In this document: piece after piece, positions 1-14,757 of the stretch
Numbering within the stretch: position 1 is the stretch's first letter
Layout: every line of letters starts with the position of its first letter
Assembly: GCA_016647705.1 (NCBI GenBank)
Contig: CM028338.1
Span: forward strand, 34,973,176 to 35,037,175
Source of the DNA: Eucommia ulmoides
Lineage: Eukaryota; Streptophyta; Magnoliopsida; Garryales; Eucommiaceae
Reading direction: 5' to 3'
DNA: 64,000 bases
The notes under the pieces: model-generated
Told to the model about the DNA's origin: nothing
The model's database searches: none
The model's input: only the letters and a program-made list of their open reading frames with translations
Translations under genes and position numbers: made by a program

Positions 1-683
1 GATACGGGTAAAAACATCAATGAGAAAATATGTCGAGGTATGATTGGTAGCTTGTTATACCTTACTGCAAGTAGACCTGACGTAATGTTTAGTGTATAAT
101 TGTGTGCTAGATTTCAAACTTGTCCTAAAGAATCACATCTAACAGTTATTAAGTGAATCTTTCAATATTTGAAAGGAACAAGTGATTTAGGATTATAGTA
201 TCCTAGTTACTCTGACGCTAATTTTTTCGGATGCAAAGTTGAGCATAAAAACACAAGCGGGTCATGTCGCTTTTTAGGACATGCTTTAGTTGCTTGAACT
301 AACAAGAAACATAACTCGATTGCCTTATTTATGACTAAGGCAGAGTATAAGGTAGCTAGTAATTGTTGCACTCAAATTCTATATATTAAGCAACAATTAT
401 ATGATTTAGGAATATGTATAGAAGAGGTTCTTATTTATTATGATAGTAAAAGTGTTATATGTTTAAGTAAGAATCCAGCACAACACTCACGAATTAAGCA
501 CATAGATATTAGATATTATTTTATTCATGATCACATTCAGAAAAAAAGGATGTAACTATTGAATATGTCGATATCTCCAATCATCTTGTCGATATTTTCA
601 CCAAATCTCTAACTGAAGAGCAATTCATGAAAATTATTCGAGATTTAGGTATGGTTAGGCATAACGATATATGCCTAGAGTGA
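1..683 (+). pseudogene. Copia (Sirevirus-type) pol, 3' end: RT tail and RNase H, degenerate
   Basis: This is the end of a copia polyprotein that enters from the left edge. Frame 1 begins in the RT C-terminus (GMIGSLLYLTASRPDVM) and continues into RNase H (SYSDANF, then NTSGSCRFLGHALVA and MTKAEYKVASN). It ends with the usual copia tail (HLVDIFTKSL, MVRHNDICLE) and a stop at 681-683. It is dead: there are in-frame stops near 100, 154, 199 and 296, a short deletion before SYSDANF, and a frameshift in the A-run at 540-547 that moves the tail into another frame. It aligns along its length with the pol end at 48660-49374, so both belong to one family. Confidence 0.9.
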
Positions 684-1007
684 TGTTTTTGGTTCTCCAC
701 CCCCACTTTTTGAGATGATAAATGGGGAGAAATCGACGTTTAATGAGTAGTTGATGTTTAGGGATTTGTTCGTCTAAGCATTGCATTGATTAAAGGGAGA
801 AGTTATTAAGAGTTTTTGAACTTATGTTAAATATCATTATAGTTTAATTAGGGATTATATTGAATATATTTATTATTGTTTAATTATATTTTCATAATTG
901 TGCTTAAATGAGTTTAAATACCCGTCCTCGGATTTAGGGAAAGCATGGTTACATTATATTTTGAAGAATACATCAAAGTTAATCGTCAACATAAAAAACG
1001 GGGAGAT
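684..1007 (+). other. Copia 3' untranslated region with repeated polypurine tracts
   Basis: Non-coding stretch between the pol stop and the 3' LTR. PPT-like purine runs occur at 721-730, 792-800 and immediately before the LTR at 992-1006. The last is the position of the functional plus-strand primer. Several PPT-like copies in this interval are a known trait of the Sirevirus lineage of plant copia elements. The same arrangement recurs at 49375-49671. Confidence 0.7.
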
Positions 1008-1568
1008 TGTTGAATCCAAGGTTTTGATGAGCAATTAAGTATTGATATTTTTTGTGGAATTAATGATTTTATTGAGTGTTTCAGATTTATAGTTTCATGT
1101 GTTTGATTAAAAAGAAGAATCATTGAAGAACACATAAAGGGTGCAAGATGAACATATTGAAGATATGAATAGTTCTGAAGAGCCTGAAGAAAAATAGATG
1201 AAAACAACTATTTATTTATATACTCTTAATTCAACTCAAATTAGGATCACGCACGACACTTAAATAAGTTAATTATATATGTGTCATGATAAGAAGTGTT
1301 AAGTATAAGATCCTAAAATGAGATATTTTATGTGCTTCTTATGTGAAATGAATTTAATAATTGACCTAGTTGAAAAATGTGTTTTAAAATATAAAAATTT
1401 ATGTTTTCATGTCAATTCGGTCAACCAGCACAAAGGGTTGGTCTACTTAATGAAATAGTAAGTTTTTGGAGTTAAAATGGAGTTCTACTGATCCAATCGG
1501 TCAACCGAGAAAAGCAATCGATCAACCATTTGAAATAGTGGCTAAAATGGATGAGAAGTGAGCACTCT
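1008..1568 (+). repeat. Copia 3' LTR, first segment (interrupted)
   Basis: Starts TGTTGAATCCAAGG directly after the PPT and matches the start of the LTRs at 42553 and 49672. It contains the same kind of internal motif (GGTCAACCG, ATCGATCAACC). The LTR breaks at the inserted element and resumes at 7850. Confidence 0.88.
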
Positions 1569-3085
<1,517 letters not shown>

Positions 3086-3559
3086 ATCTACCCCCCTTAA
3101 ATAAATTTCGTTTTCAAAATTATGTCTAAAACAAAAATAATTCAAAACTACACTGCACTGTCATGTTAGTTACTCTCGATTACCACGTTTCGCTGCACTA
3201 TTCTGATAAAAATAGCAATATTGTCTATGTACAACCAATAAATATGTTTTTAAAATATCACGATAGTCTCACTTGGATTAGATCTATCTCAATTTCAACA
3301 GGTCGACGACCTTGATAATTTTTTCACTTGGCATGACTTTTCAAGTCCATTGCCATTTCCCATAACTAGCATTTATCAATTCCATCTAACATTCAAGCCA
3401 ACATATCGCAACAACCAACATCTTAACCGATAGATTGTCCAAATTCCTTGTGAACTGTCCCATGAGACTAATATCAATTTCAATATCCATATGAAAATTT
3501 CAATAATCTCGTAAACGTTTTCTATAAATATCAACACAATCCAATTTTCCAATAATGAA

Positions 3560-3990
3560 TTTTCTGAAATACGTCTGAAAACACATAAATATCTCTCAAA
3601 TACATAAGTATGTCCCCAAATACATAAGTACGTCTTAACAATATAAATACATCTCAAAACACATAAATGTGTCTTAACCACATAAATTCGTTTCAAAACA
3701 CATAAGTACGTATCAATCACATAAATATATCCCAGAACACCTAAACATGTGTTAACCACATAAATACATCTCGAAATATATAAATATATTTCAAACCACA
3801 TAAATATATTTAGAAACACGTAAATATATTGCAAGCATATAAATACTTCCCAAACACATAAATACGTCTTAACCGTATAAATACATCTCAAAACACATAA
3901 ATACTTTTCAAACCACATAAATATGTCTCAATATACCCAAATACGTCTCAATCATATAAATACATTTCAAACACATAATTGCATCTCCAA
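3560..3990. repeat. Degenerate minisatellite, unit about 20 bp (CACATAAATACGTCTCAAAA)
   Basis: About 20 imperfect head-to-tail copies of a 19-21 bp unit. The 180-codon minus frame across it (CVLRCIYVVKTYLC-like repeats) comes from the array and is not a protein gene. Confidence 0.85.
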
Positions 3991-4135
3991 TGTCATATAA
4001 CAAAACGAGTTCAATACTCACATAAAATGTATATAAAAAAAATACTACATAAAGCCCCCAATCAAATTTTCAAAATACCACTTAAGTTCAAAAATTCAAG
4101 TTAACATTTCAAAATAATAATTGGCTCCCAATAGT

Positions 4136-5530
4136 TTCACAATGACCCCACACTCCAACTCCACCTAACGCTAGTTGTGGACCAATATCTATTTGAATAT
4201 TTTACTGGTGTATTGTCTTCATAATACAAAAACCACTTATGAATCAAGTGTTTTTATCAAAATCGACTTTCCAACAAAATCGAAATCCCAACAAAATATC
4301 ATCAAAACAAAACAACCGAATTAAAATTGACAAATCAATTAACTTTTATATAATAAAATGTCATACTTCCTTGTCAGTCATAGAATCGTCTTCCTCACAA
4401 TTGAGAGTTATAACGGTACTGTAACATGTCCATTTATGCAATCTAAGGTTGCAATCAGTGTCAGGGTCATTTAATATCTCCAATGGTATGAGCCAACACG
4501 TGGTATAAATCACCATATTATGATGATAATCATCATCATCATCATCATCAACAACAACAACAACAACAGATATCAATCACCCTGCAAGACTTGCCTTCCT
4601 ATCAGGTCACAACATAACATCCTACAAGACATGCCCTCCTATAAGAGTCAATCACATTTCGCAGGACATAATCTCTTGACGAGACGAATTATGGCATAAT
4701 CGGATAATAAAATCACTTTCCGCATATAGAAATTTACTTGATCCACATCCCGTTATAAAATAATTCATTTTAATAAACCTTTTCTTTCTACATTTTAGTA
4801 CTAAAATATAATTTGACAATTTACAAAGAAGACAATGCACACACTGTCTTCATAATATAAAAAGAATTTATGGATCAAATATATTTATCAAACACCACTT
4901 TTCAAAATATAATATAAATATAATCGCACACTGAGCCGAAATAAAATTTCATATCTACCATTACAATAAAATGATGCATTTAAATCAATCAATCAAATTA
5001 TTTTGATATATATTATAATATCACACACATTTTTCTACTAGTCATAACATTGTTTTACCTCACAATCGGGAGTTATGATAGTACCATAACATGTATAATT
5101 GTTCCATCTAAAATGGCTATCAGGGTTAGGATCATTCAATATCTCCAATGGTAGGAGCAACATAGTAGTATAAACTACCATATCAACAACATAATCAACT
5201 ACCTGTAGGACTTGCCCTCTTGTCAGGTCTGAACATATCAACAACATACTCAACCACCTGTAGGACTTGTCTTACTGTCAGGTCACAACAACAACGTCCT
5301 ACAGGACAAGCCCTCCTGTAAGGACCAACCACATCTCGCAGGACATTCTCTCCTGACGAGACGACTATGGCATAGTAGGATAATAAATATCATTTTTCAC
5401 CTTTAAAAGTTTTACTTGATCCATTTAATATCATAAAACTGTTCATTTTCATCAACGCTTTTATTCTACAATTTAATACGAAAATATAATTTTAACGATC
5501 TATATAGAAGACAGTAAATACCTTTAAATT
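4136..5530 (-). repeat. Two tandem LTR-body-like blocks
   Basis: Each copy contains, in order: a tract ending ACTGTCTTCATAAT, a CCTCACAAT(T/C)G(A/G)GAGTTAT block, TCCAATGGTA(T/G)GAGC, several TACAGGACTTGCCCT-like boxes, and a segment with TTACTTGATCCA and an ending like TAGAAGACA. The same order occurs in the solo LTR at 51924-53296, in the partial copy at 54370-55190, and inverted in the solo LTR at 14758-17242. It is therefore a conserved family module rather than host sequence. Confidence 0.7.
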
Positions 5531-6501
5531 GATATTTTTAATTCAACGACAAATCTTATGATCTACGACTAACACGACACTCGTTAAATAAGCTAACCAT
5601 TAATAAATAACAAGCAAAATTTATAAATTAATAACATGCAAATACAAAATAATGTTTTTCAACAACTTTTTTTTTTTTTTTTTCCTATGAGATTTTCCAA
5701 ATCTATTCTTGTGACTTTAATTTTAAATACCTTACCCAAAATAATTTATTTTCAATGTATCCCTATGATCTCTTAAGTAGTAGTTTAATACCCATATTTG
5801 GAATCAACATTATTTATTGCAACTATTCTCAAGTGGTTTATATATGGAGGTATCATCAATTTTAACATCTTGATATGGTTGTTTAGTTTCATATATATAT
5901 ATATATAACGAAAAATTATAATAGTATAGGACTCTCATTTTACACCATGAAGAAAAGATTATCTGAGGTGTTTTTCTCAGTTCGGCCATATCACTTTCTA
6001 TATCAATTTTTTTTTTCGAACCCATTTTCAACAACATAATTATAGTTATGTCCCACTACTTTCATATTATTAATACAACCGATAATTTAAGGATCAAGTA
6101 TATATATATATATATTCGAAACCTATCAACCATGCAAAATAACACAAAAATGAACAACAACACTAACATACATAATTATTTGTTCACAAAGTAAACATTG
6201 TGTTCGCTTAAGTGATATTTAATCAAACTTCAAGAGTACTAAGTGTCCAAAAGTACAAAATAATAATAAGCAATCAAATTGAAACCAAAAGTACAAATTG
6301 ATATTGTAAGGAGCGTTTGGCTACAAAGAAATGGGAACCTCAAAATTGAAATTAGGAATGAAACCAAGAATAACAACCAAGTACACTTAAATCAAATTAA
6401 TTTTTTATTTTTTTTCATATCACTTAATTTATTATGAGTAATGGGTCAATAGGTACCATACTCAAGCTTAGGGTAGGTGCAAACCTGTTCTGATACCACT
6501 C

Positions 6502-7314
6502 TGTAATAACCTGATTTCCCAGAGCTGCCACAAGGTTTCTCCATTCGGAGACTATTTTAGTTTATATTTTGGTTTATAAAACCAGAGACAAAAATTATAA
6601 TTTATTGATTTATCGAATCAATTCTAGTATCAAAATGTTAATATGTTCAAATTGAAACCAAAATAACCAAAACAAGATTTCTATCAAATTTTAGGGGTAC
6701 AAGACGTCAAAACCAGGACAAATTCCAACACTGTGAATTTAGATTCCAATTCCAATTCTAATAAATATAACTATTTCCAGAAATGTGTCCCTAAATTAAT
6801 CTAAGAAACATTTTCATTTTCAAAACATATATATATATAATCTACCCAAGAATAACAATTATGATTCAAACAGTGACATTTGAAACTCCAATTCCGTGGC
6901 CCCAAAACCATTCTGTCAATATATACATATAATTATAATTATTACAAATTAAATAGAAATTCAACTAAAATTATCGTCGCAGTTTCATTCTCATCGGGCT
7001 TACAATCAAAATTATGGGTTTGTGAGTCAATGCTTAGTAAAATTTCAATCCCCCTAATACGTGTATCTAATTAAATTCCAAATAAACACATAAATGTATA
7101 TCTCACATAATTTTCACATAATGCGTGATATCAATATCTCATGCAAAACAACAATTATAATTATAATAACATAATTCACATTATACACAGAAATATTAAA
7201 TACATATATTAGAAGAATTAAAAATTCTACCTGAAATCCGAGTCGAAATCCGTAGCGAAATATTCAAAATATATAATATCGCAACTTTTCTTAGTATATA
7301 TATTATAAATTATG

Positions 7315-7392
<78 letters not shown>

Positions 7393-7849
7393 TGTATTGA
7401 TATCAGCTTAACTTTGCTTAACCTCTCCATATCTACATATAATTGTATATTTACATATATGTATATGTGTGATCATGTTTGTTGCCTCTCTAATTGATTT
7501 TTTTTTTTTTTAATAACATTACGTGTAATTACATGCAACCCTATAATACACATGGTTTGAGATTGATTCCTTCTTTAAGAACGAATCAATTTCAAATGTG
7601 TATATATAGATAGATAGATTTATTTATTTACACAATGCCCCCCTTAAAATAAAATAAAAATTAATTATATTCCAAAATTCTTAAAAGTATACGAAATAGT
7701 TCCAAAACTTTTAAACGTCAATTTAAAATTAACATTTAATCTAAAAAATTATCAAATATTATTTATATCATAAATTTATAAATCATTCCCAAAAATATTA
7801 AATTTATATAAAATAATATTCTCAAAATATAAATTTTTAGAGCATTACA
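6502..7849 (-). repeat. LTR (5' LTR on the minus strand) of the non-coding gypsy-like element
   Basis: Partner of 1569-3085. It starts TGTAATAACCTG and ends GCATTACA. It includes a (TA)n then TATG microsatellite at about 7318-7397, in the same position as in the other repeat. The PBS complement lies immediately outside its left edge. Confidence 0.85.
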
Positions 7850-9229
7850 ACTATGATCAAATCGCTTAACCGAATGGTTAGGGACGGTCAACCGTTTGAT
7901 TTAGTGGATGCAATGGAAGGAAAGGGAGAAACACACAGATCCAAATAGTCAACTGACTTGATGGGTCGATCAATCGACTGGTGCAGTGCCAACGGCTAAT
8001 TTAGCATTGGCACAGGTCGATCAACCGAATGGATTGGCTCCGTCAACCGACTACTTCAGTCAGCAATTCGGCTGATTTGGTCTTTTGGTAAAAAAATTAT
8101 ACATTTTTTATCATTCCAAGATAGGAATTTGGGGAATTTGAATGTATTTCAAATATGAACAACCAATTTAGTTATCCCTATTGATATGGTCCATATATTT
8201 TGAGATTCTCTTAATTCAAATGATTTAATACTTCATATTCTTGTGGTTTTAAATTGGGAATAGTTTTATGGACTTAAAAGTAAGATTTAAAAGATATTTT
8301 TAAGTGAAACATACCTATATTGATAGAATATGTTATATGGTGTCTTAGAGTTTTATTTAATGACATATCTTTAAAAAAATAGTCATTGGAGAGCTAGTTA
8401 TGGGTCTATTAATAGAGACCTGTGGGAATTGAATTTTGTACATGAAGAACATCAGTTTGAGCTATTATAAGAGTGAGATTTTTGTTGAGATTTCAAAGAG
8501 TGATTCTATATAAGTTCTTGATCTAAAGCGTTTACTGTTTGGCGTCACCAATTTAAGTTCGAATTGCGATATTATCATTGTCTTCAGTATTTTCCCAGTA
8601 AGATCCATCTAAACTTTATTACTTGCATTTTAAAGTTATATTTATTTTGATTGTTTGATTTAGGATTGTTAAAAAATTGTTTTAAACTTGAAAGCCTAAA
8701 AATCCTTTTTAAACAATTTTTACCTGGTTATCTAATTACGAGATGAATTTGTGCTACCTACTTTATTTATTAATCAAATTTTAATTGTCTCATATTGTAT
8801 CTATCACGTAGTAATTATTCGAGACATTAATCAAGTATATTTGTATTGAGGTGGTAGAAGCTCTTTATGGGAAGAAATGCATATTTTTTTTGTATTTGTG
8901 AGTTTGAGTGAATTAAACATGTTTGGGACTGTGTCTAGTCAAGGTAGTTAGGCTTCGATCTTTATCCTGTGAAAAAAATTAGGGTTTGATCTTTATACTG
9001 GTAAAAAAGTTAGGTTTGGTTTTGATTAATCCTGCACTTGAATTATTTTAGGTGAATTGTAAAGGTTTATCCTTCCCTGTAAAAAGATAAGAAAGAGAAT
9101 GTTAGGTTAGTATTTAGCCTGGTAAAAAGACAAGGTTCATCATTGAACTGTGAAAAATGATAAATTGTAAAGGTTCATTTTATGCCTGTAAAAGAATCGT
9201 GAATTGTAAGGGTTTAGTTCTTACTTGGT
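7850..9229 (+). repeat. Copia 3' LTR, second segment
   Basis: Resumes the copia LTR after the insertion (GGTCAACCG motifs, then AATTTGGGG to TGTAAAAAG motifs). Its right edge, GGTTTAGTTCTTACTTGGT, continues exactly at 20217 once the inserted element is removed, matching TTTGGTTCTTACC at 44370 in the intact family member. It contains a run of CCTGTAAAAAG-type repeats at 8966-9200. Confidence 0.85.
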
Positions 9230-11346
9230 TGTAGACACGACATTTTGACTGTCCTACAAAAAAATTATACTTTATTTTAAAATTTATTTTATTTTTATTT
9301 TTTAAAAAAATAAAAAAATATAGAAAAAAGAAAAGAAAAAATGAAAAAAAAAAAAAGAAAAAGAAAAGAGAGATAAAAGAAAAAAAAAAGAATAAAAAAA
9401 ATAAAAATAAAATGTTTCCTTGTCAAAATGGGATTAGGTTTCTTTTTCCCTTTCTTTTTAGATTTTGTTTCCTTTTCCTCGTCGAATTTGGACTAGGGTT
9501 TTTAGAATTTTTCACTCCATATCCTTCCTATAAATAATATCCTCATCCTCATAGTTTAAAAACAAAAAATTCAGAGAAAAACCCTTTAGGAAAATTCAAA
9601 AATTGAGAGGAGTCACCTCACCCCCTTTAGAAGAGTGATTCTCAAAGCCCTTTCGGGAAGCCGTTTGCGAGAAAGAAAAATACGAGTATCGAAATTCTTG
9701 GCCTAGAACAGGTATGTTTTTCTAATTTTTAATTCTTTATCCAGTTTATTTTATTCGTTTCGCAATTTAAATTTCTGTAAGTTTTATTTATTTATTTATG
9801 TATTGTCGTCCGATGATCCTATGAAAATGTCAGGGTGAGTTTCTTATGCTTAAACTTAACCCCCGATCATTAGGTGAAAGACCTTTTCATTATTTATTTA
9901 TTTTGTTTTGTTTATAAATTCATAAACACAAAAAAATACAGTCGTCCGATGATCTGATGAAAACGTCGGGGTGGGTTTCTCGTGCTTAAACCTAACCCTC
10001 GTCGTTAGGTGAAGGATGTCTTCGTTGTTTATTTTTCTGTATTTTTTTTATTTATTTTTATTCTTGTTATCAAAACCCTAAAAACAAAAACATCAAAATC
10101 AAAAAATCAAAAATGAAATAAAATAATAAAATCTTTTATTTGTGAAAATTAATCCTTGCGAACCTTAAAGTGAATCCGACGATTCGATAAATCGAGGAAG
10201 AATTTTTCGTGACCTCGTTTCTATTCCCTGACTCGAGTGGAATTTAGAAACGAATGGTTTTAGGAAATTTCTTCCCTCAGTAAATTTTTCGTGGGATTTC
10301 TTTTAAAGTATCGAAAAGATTAATATCAACTAAATTGTTTCCGCGAACCTCCCTCGATTCTCTTATCCATAGAATTTGAGGGAATTTCAAAATGGGATTT
10401 CTTTAAATTAATCAGGAAAACTCAAAGTAAATTTTTTTGCATCCACTTAGCATGTTTATTTCTCGTATCATTAAGACGGCATGTTTAGGACACTTTCACC
10501 ACTTACACTTTTCATACATATAGTTTTTATTTTTTTTTATTTTTTTTCCACTCTACTTTTTCACATCTAATCATGACATGTGCACCACTTTTCTTTTCTT
10601 TTTTAATTAAATCATTGTCACGCATAATCACACTAATTCACGTAGTGTTCTTTATTCGATTCTTGTATTCATATTAGTTTATATTGACATATTTAAACTA
10701 AATCGTTTAATTTTTTAGTCACTTTTACATAAAAAATAAAACTCATTTAGATGTTAGTTTTGCATTCATATTTTCAAATCTCATTCATCTATTTTAGTTT
10801 GCCTATTTAAATTAAAAAAGTCTCTCGGAAACATACATAAACCCTCTTCGGGGACCATCCTTGTCGAATCCTTAATATTCAATAAAAGGTTATACCGAGA
10901 GAACATTCCAAAAAAATCCAAAAATTTGTCTCACCTTATTTGTGACAAATACCAAAAAGATTTTATAAGAAGGGAATGATTTTAAAATAAAATAAAACAC
11001 TCGGACTAAACTAATTGGACTTAATTGGACATAAGGTACCGTTTTCGGACAGGCGTCTTGAGGTGCCTAACACCTTCCCTAAGCGTAACCGAACCCCGAG
11101 CCTTTAAATAAATCTTTGGTTTAACCGTGTTTTTGAAGTCGAATTTTTACTTAAACCTTTTAAATTGTTTTTCTAAAAATTCGGTGACCTAGCACACCAT
11201 TTAAACCCAATGTTAGGTAGCAACTCCTTATTTTTAAAATGGCCTAAGTATATTTTTTGAGAAAACCGGCGCTTTAAAAATCTCCTCTCCTTAAGCTTAT
11301 TTATTATTTATTATTCTTTTCTTTTTTTGAAAAACGAGGCGCGTCA
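9230..11346 (+). repeat. 5' LTR of the Tat/Ogre-type element
   Basis: Runs from TGTAGACACGACA to GCGTCA, 2117 bp. It contains a TATA box at 9529-9536 (TATAAATA), a tandem duplication with a 136-bp period starting at 9805 and 9941 (GTCGTCCGATGATC), and the lineage-typical block GGTACCGTTTTCGGAC followed by CTAACACCTTCCC near 11040-11100. Confidence 0.9.
9529..9536 (+). promoter_or_regulatory. TATA box of the 5' LTR
   Basis: TATAAATA followed by an AT-rich leader. The identical site lies at 18355-18362 in the 3' LTR. This is the probable retrotransposon promoter; the start site would be about 30 bp downstream. Confidence 0.6.
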
Positions 11347-11348
11347 GC

Positions 11349-11366
11349 TGGCGACTCCGCTGGGGA
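11349..11366 (+). promoter_or_regulatory. Primer binding site (tRNA-Arg type)
   Basis: TGGCGACTCCGCTGGGGA starts two bases after the LTR end. From knowledge of plant gypsy elements, this sequence is complementary to a tRNA-Arg 3' end and marks the Ogre/Tat group. Confidence 0.8.
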
Positions 11367-11939
11367 ATGTTTAGAGGGTCGAGCCTAATATGTCCAAATA
11401 AATCCAAGTATTCCATGTCCGAATGTTATATTTTATTTTTGTTATCTTTTCCTTCTATTTTTGTAAATGAGTTGTGATGTTCGTTTTCTTTATTCTTTTT
11501 GTTATTTTCTCTCGGGCTCTTATATTGTTGTAAATCCTCTAACACCAGTACGGTCATCTTGTATCCATATTATTCTCTTGGGATTCTATGATACAAGATC
11601 GGGGAGTTTCATACTTGATGGATTGATAATGTCTTAGGAAGCTTTAAAAACCAAACGAGTTCAAAGTTTTCAATAGCGACTAAGTAACGAAAGAATTTTC
11701 ACAAATCTCTATCTATTTAGAACAGTCATTATCGAAATTGAAAATTTCGAACTTGAATGGATTTTAAGGCTACCTAAGACCCACGTGGACTAATAAATAG
11801 GCTTGTTGTAGAATAGGACGAGACAAGAAAATTGGTCCCAGAAAACCAATTCCAGTTCTCCCCCATCCAAAGTCCGGTCTTTACTTGCAGCCGGGCCCAG
11901 ACTCATTCCAGGATGACATCAGAAAGCAATCCTGAATCT

Positions 11940-13370
11940 CTCGTACAGCCCATATGGATCGTATGTAAGAAACTATTGACATACTGAAAGAAATGATCAA
12001 CGAACTTAGCCGGCCTCAAGAGGTGCCTGTTCCCCCATCTACTCGAACTACCGTAACTGAATCACCAAATGGAAACCCTCCAAGTGCCGAGATGAATAAC
12101 TCAGTGCCGAATCCGAACCATGCCGGCCCGAACTTTGCCATATCAGTCTACTATGGACCCCAGATGGGTTCTCATCTTTTCACCTATAGAGCGCCGGTAT
12201 ATTCCATCTAGGGACATATCTATCAGGCTCCACCTGAGGGTTCGGCCCCTCCCGCAGCCTAGATCTTCATCCACCCAGAGAGAGTCATTGTTCCACTAAA
12301 CAATTCAAATACCAATTGACTAGACCCGGATGTTGAAACTACAAACAGAAACGAAAATGGACCCCCTCCAGCCTGGGTTCTGAAAATAGAGGAATCGGAG
12401 AAAACCATAAAGAACTAAAAAGAGAGAAGCCATCCAGAAAAGTGGTGTACAAGGAGTTGTCAAAACCACCCCGGGTGGTGCCTAATTTAGATGTTAAAAG
12501 AGGGAATAAGGAACGGAAAGATTGAAGGGGCCTTATCTAACCTAACAAAGAGGTCAGCCCCTCCAAAGAAAAGAGAAGATAAGGTAGCTGTCATCATTTT
12601 TCCCCAATAAACCCTCCACCAAAACAATCCCCAAGCTTCTTATCCCCAAAACTACCCGAACCAGAATGACCAATATTGCAACTATTCCCCTTGAAATTGC
12701 CAAAACCAACATTACCCTCGGAACCAACCCTATTCCCAAAGCTATCCTCGCTACCACCAAAACTCACCTTTATCCTACCAAAACCACACTCCCCAATACT
12801 ACCCTCAAGCCTACCATATACCTTCATATCAGCCAAATCAAAATCTACCACCTCAAATTCCCAACCACACCTTAAATCCAAGTACCCAATATCACCCAGG
12901 CTACCCATCTCGTGCTACTGAGAAAAACTTCTAGAACGACAATAAGGAACCACTAGACCTTCCTGTCTCAATCACCGAGTTGTACCGGAGTTGTTTGAAG
13001 CAGGGGATGCTGACACCCCTTCCATTCTACGAAGTTAAACCTGGGAGTAAAGCAGCTTCTTCAAATGCTTTTTGTGAATACCACTCGGGAACCAGATGAC
13101 ATACGACCGAGCAGTGCTTTTAGATAAAGGACAAGATCCGAGAGTTCATACAGACAGAAGCCATCACATTTCCTAAAAAACTTGAGACTGGTTCGCCAAA
13201 CTATCAGTAGAATCCGCTACCTGAGCATGCACCTTCAAGGAGTGAGGAAGTCAATCTTTACCAAAATGTTGGTGGAGATGGGAGTGAGTCATGTGCTTGA
13301 GGCTCAATTTGAAAAATGTAAAGGCTGCAAAACTGGGTTTTCTGGTTTACTTTCAATTTGCTAGAAGTTT
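11940..13370 (+). pseudogene. Tat/Ogre gag-like remnant
   Basis: Broken gag-like sequence. A 72-codon frame (11993-12211) is proline-rich. Further on, VTELYRSCLKQGMLTPLP and then C-E-Y-H-x4-stop-H-T-T-E-Q-C (13073-13117) match the CxxH...GH...C cysteine-histidine motif followed by LK.KI..LIQ that is usual in Tat/Ogre gag. There are stops within the motif itself (13097) and shortly after it, and several frame changes. The overlapping open frames at 12554-12921 have low-complexity composition and were not accepted as genes. Confidence 0.65.
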
Positions 13371-14757
13371 TGATAAAATTGGGACGTTTTCATATACTCA
13401 CCTCTCCATCCCGTTGGTCTTTTGGATGGAAAAGGATTTTCTCTGTAATGACTTTTAAATTTCAATAAATGCAATACTGTTTTATCCAAAACTGTGGTCT
13501 AATATTTGAATCTTACCATTTCAGGTACCTAGAATTGCCTACATGTATTGTATGTGATGTGACTGAGCGGGGATGCAATTATATGATTTCAATATAGAGT
13601 TAGACCATGATCCAATGGGAATAGCAACAAAGAAAGGTTATGTTCAGCCAAACGATGGTAAGATCCAAATGGCCCCCTTACCAAATCCGACAGCAATTCC
13701 AGAGTACCGGAAGATTAGAAAATCAAGATTCGCTTCCATTGCCCTAGCGATACTTTGATATGTTGTTGCAAGCTGATCAAACCGTCTCCAGTGGTCCTTC
13801 AGTGATTTGATAAAATCAGGTGTAAATATCCTGGTTCATCTGCTGTCAGACCCAATAGAGAAAAGAGAACACAATCATTCCAGTTCAATGATCCCAATAT
13901 AGAATCTCAAATGTTGCAAGAAGATCTCAATTCGCAAAAAAGATTCAATTCATTTTTAAGCTCGGCTGCTCCCAAACCATTGTAAGTTCGATTATTTATT
14001 TTTAAAAAAAAAAAAAAAAGTGGGATAACCGAGCAAGAAGTGTTGCTGCAAATGTGGAAGAGATTTGAAGAGAAAAGAAAGAAGATAGATTGATTTGTTC
14101 AAGTTTTCTGCCTCAGTCCAAATTGTCGGGCAAACAACGTTTTTCAAGATCAGAACTTGATAGATTTGAATGGAATCAGAATTTGTGAAAAGAAACATTG
14201 GTCGTAGTCTGGAATTGGAACCGTATTTCGCTGCAATCCGACTCAAGATCTCACAGAAAATCATATCGGGCATTGAAGGTACTCATTTTAGTAATTTTCG
14301 ACATTTACCCATTTTTTTCGACTAAATTAGTTTTGCAGGACTTGAAAAAACACAGATCAAGTAAGAGTATTAAAACCCCAAGTATCGAATCACCTAGAAA
14401 TTTGAAAAGACAAGAATTCAGTCGAGCAAGCTAAAGAGACCTTGAAGAAGTATGTTGGACCCTCCCATGAGTTGAAAAATGAAATCAGAAGTAAAAAAAA
14501 AAAAGTCTCATCGAATCACCCCGGGGCATGCCCTGCCCTGAGTTGGAAAGCGAAGATTCTAAATTCAAACGGAAGAATCTCCCAATATCGCTCCAATCCA
14601 AGCACCATCAGCAAAAGCGATTACGACCGAAAGGGGGGAACGGAATTGCGAGTCGTCAAAGGTGACAAGTTTTTCAGACTATATTTTTGTGTTGCATATG
14701 TTTTTCTTATCCACTTACAGGGATCTCAAAAGGACTGGAAACATGGATTTTCCTATC
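13371..14757 (+). other. Internal Tat/Ogre sequence without recognisable domains
   Basis: Short open frames (13573-13758, 14198-14434 and 14442-14762) have mixed composition but no motif I recognise. They are probably eroded polyprotein or element-specific leader sequence. The last one is cut by the solo LTR inserted at 14758. Confidence 0.5.

Larger units (their letters stand above)
3086..6501 (-). other. Internal, non-coding region of the gypsy-like element
   Basis: No reading frame resembles gag, protease, RT or integrase. From left to right it holds the minus-strand PPT (3086-3099), a 20-bp minisatellite (about 3560-3990), and two successive diverged copies of a block that elsewhere in the window is LTR sequence (about 4136-4840 and 4845-5530). 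AT-rich sequence then leads to the PBS complement at 6488-6499. Confidence 0.7.

Noticed and set aside
3376-3918. 180-codon minus-strand open frame
   Set aside because: It is the translation of a 20-bp minisatellite (repeating CVLRCIYVVKTYL-like peptide) inside a retrotransposon.
5350-5400. CTGACGAGACGA resembling a hammerhead ribozyme core (retrozyme)
   Set aside because: The second conserved box (GAAA with a pairing stem) is missing, and the homologous sites at about 4675, 52615 and 54920 do not keep the first box.
12594-12921. Several overlapping frames of 68-104 codons on both strands
   Set aside because: Low-complexity Pro/Asn/Lys or Gly/Val composition within decayed Tat/Ogre gag-like DNA, with no frame favoured.
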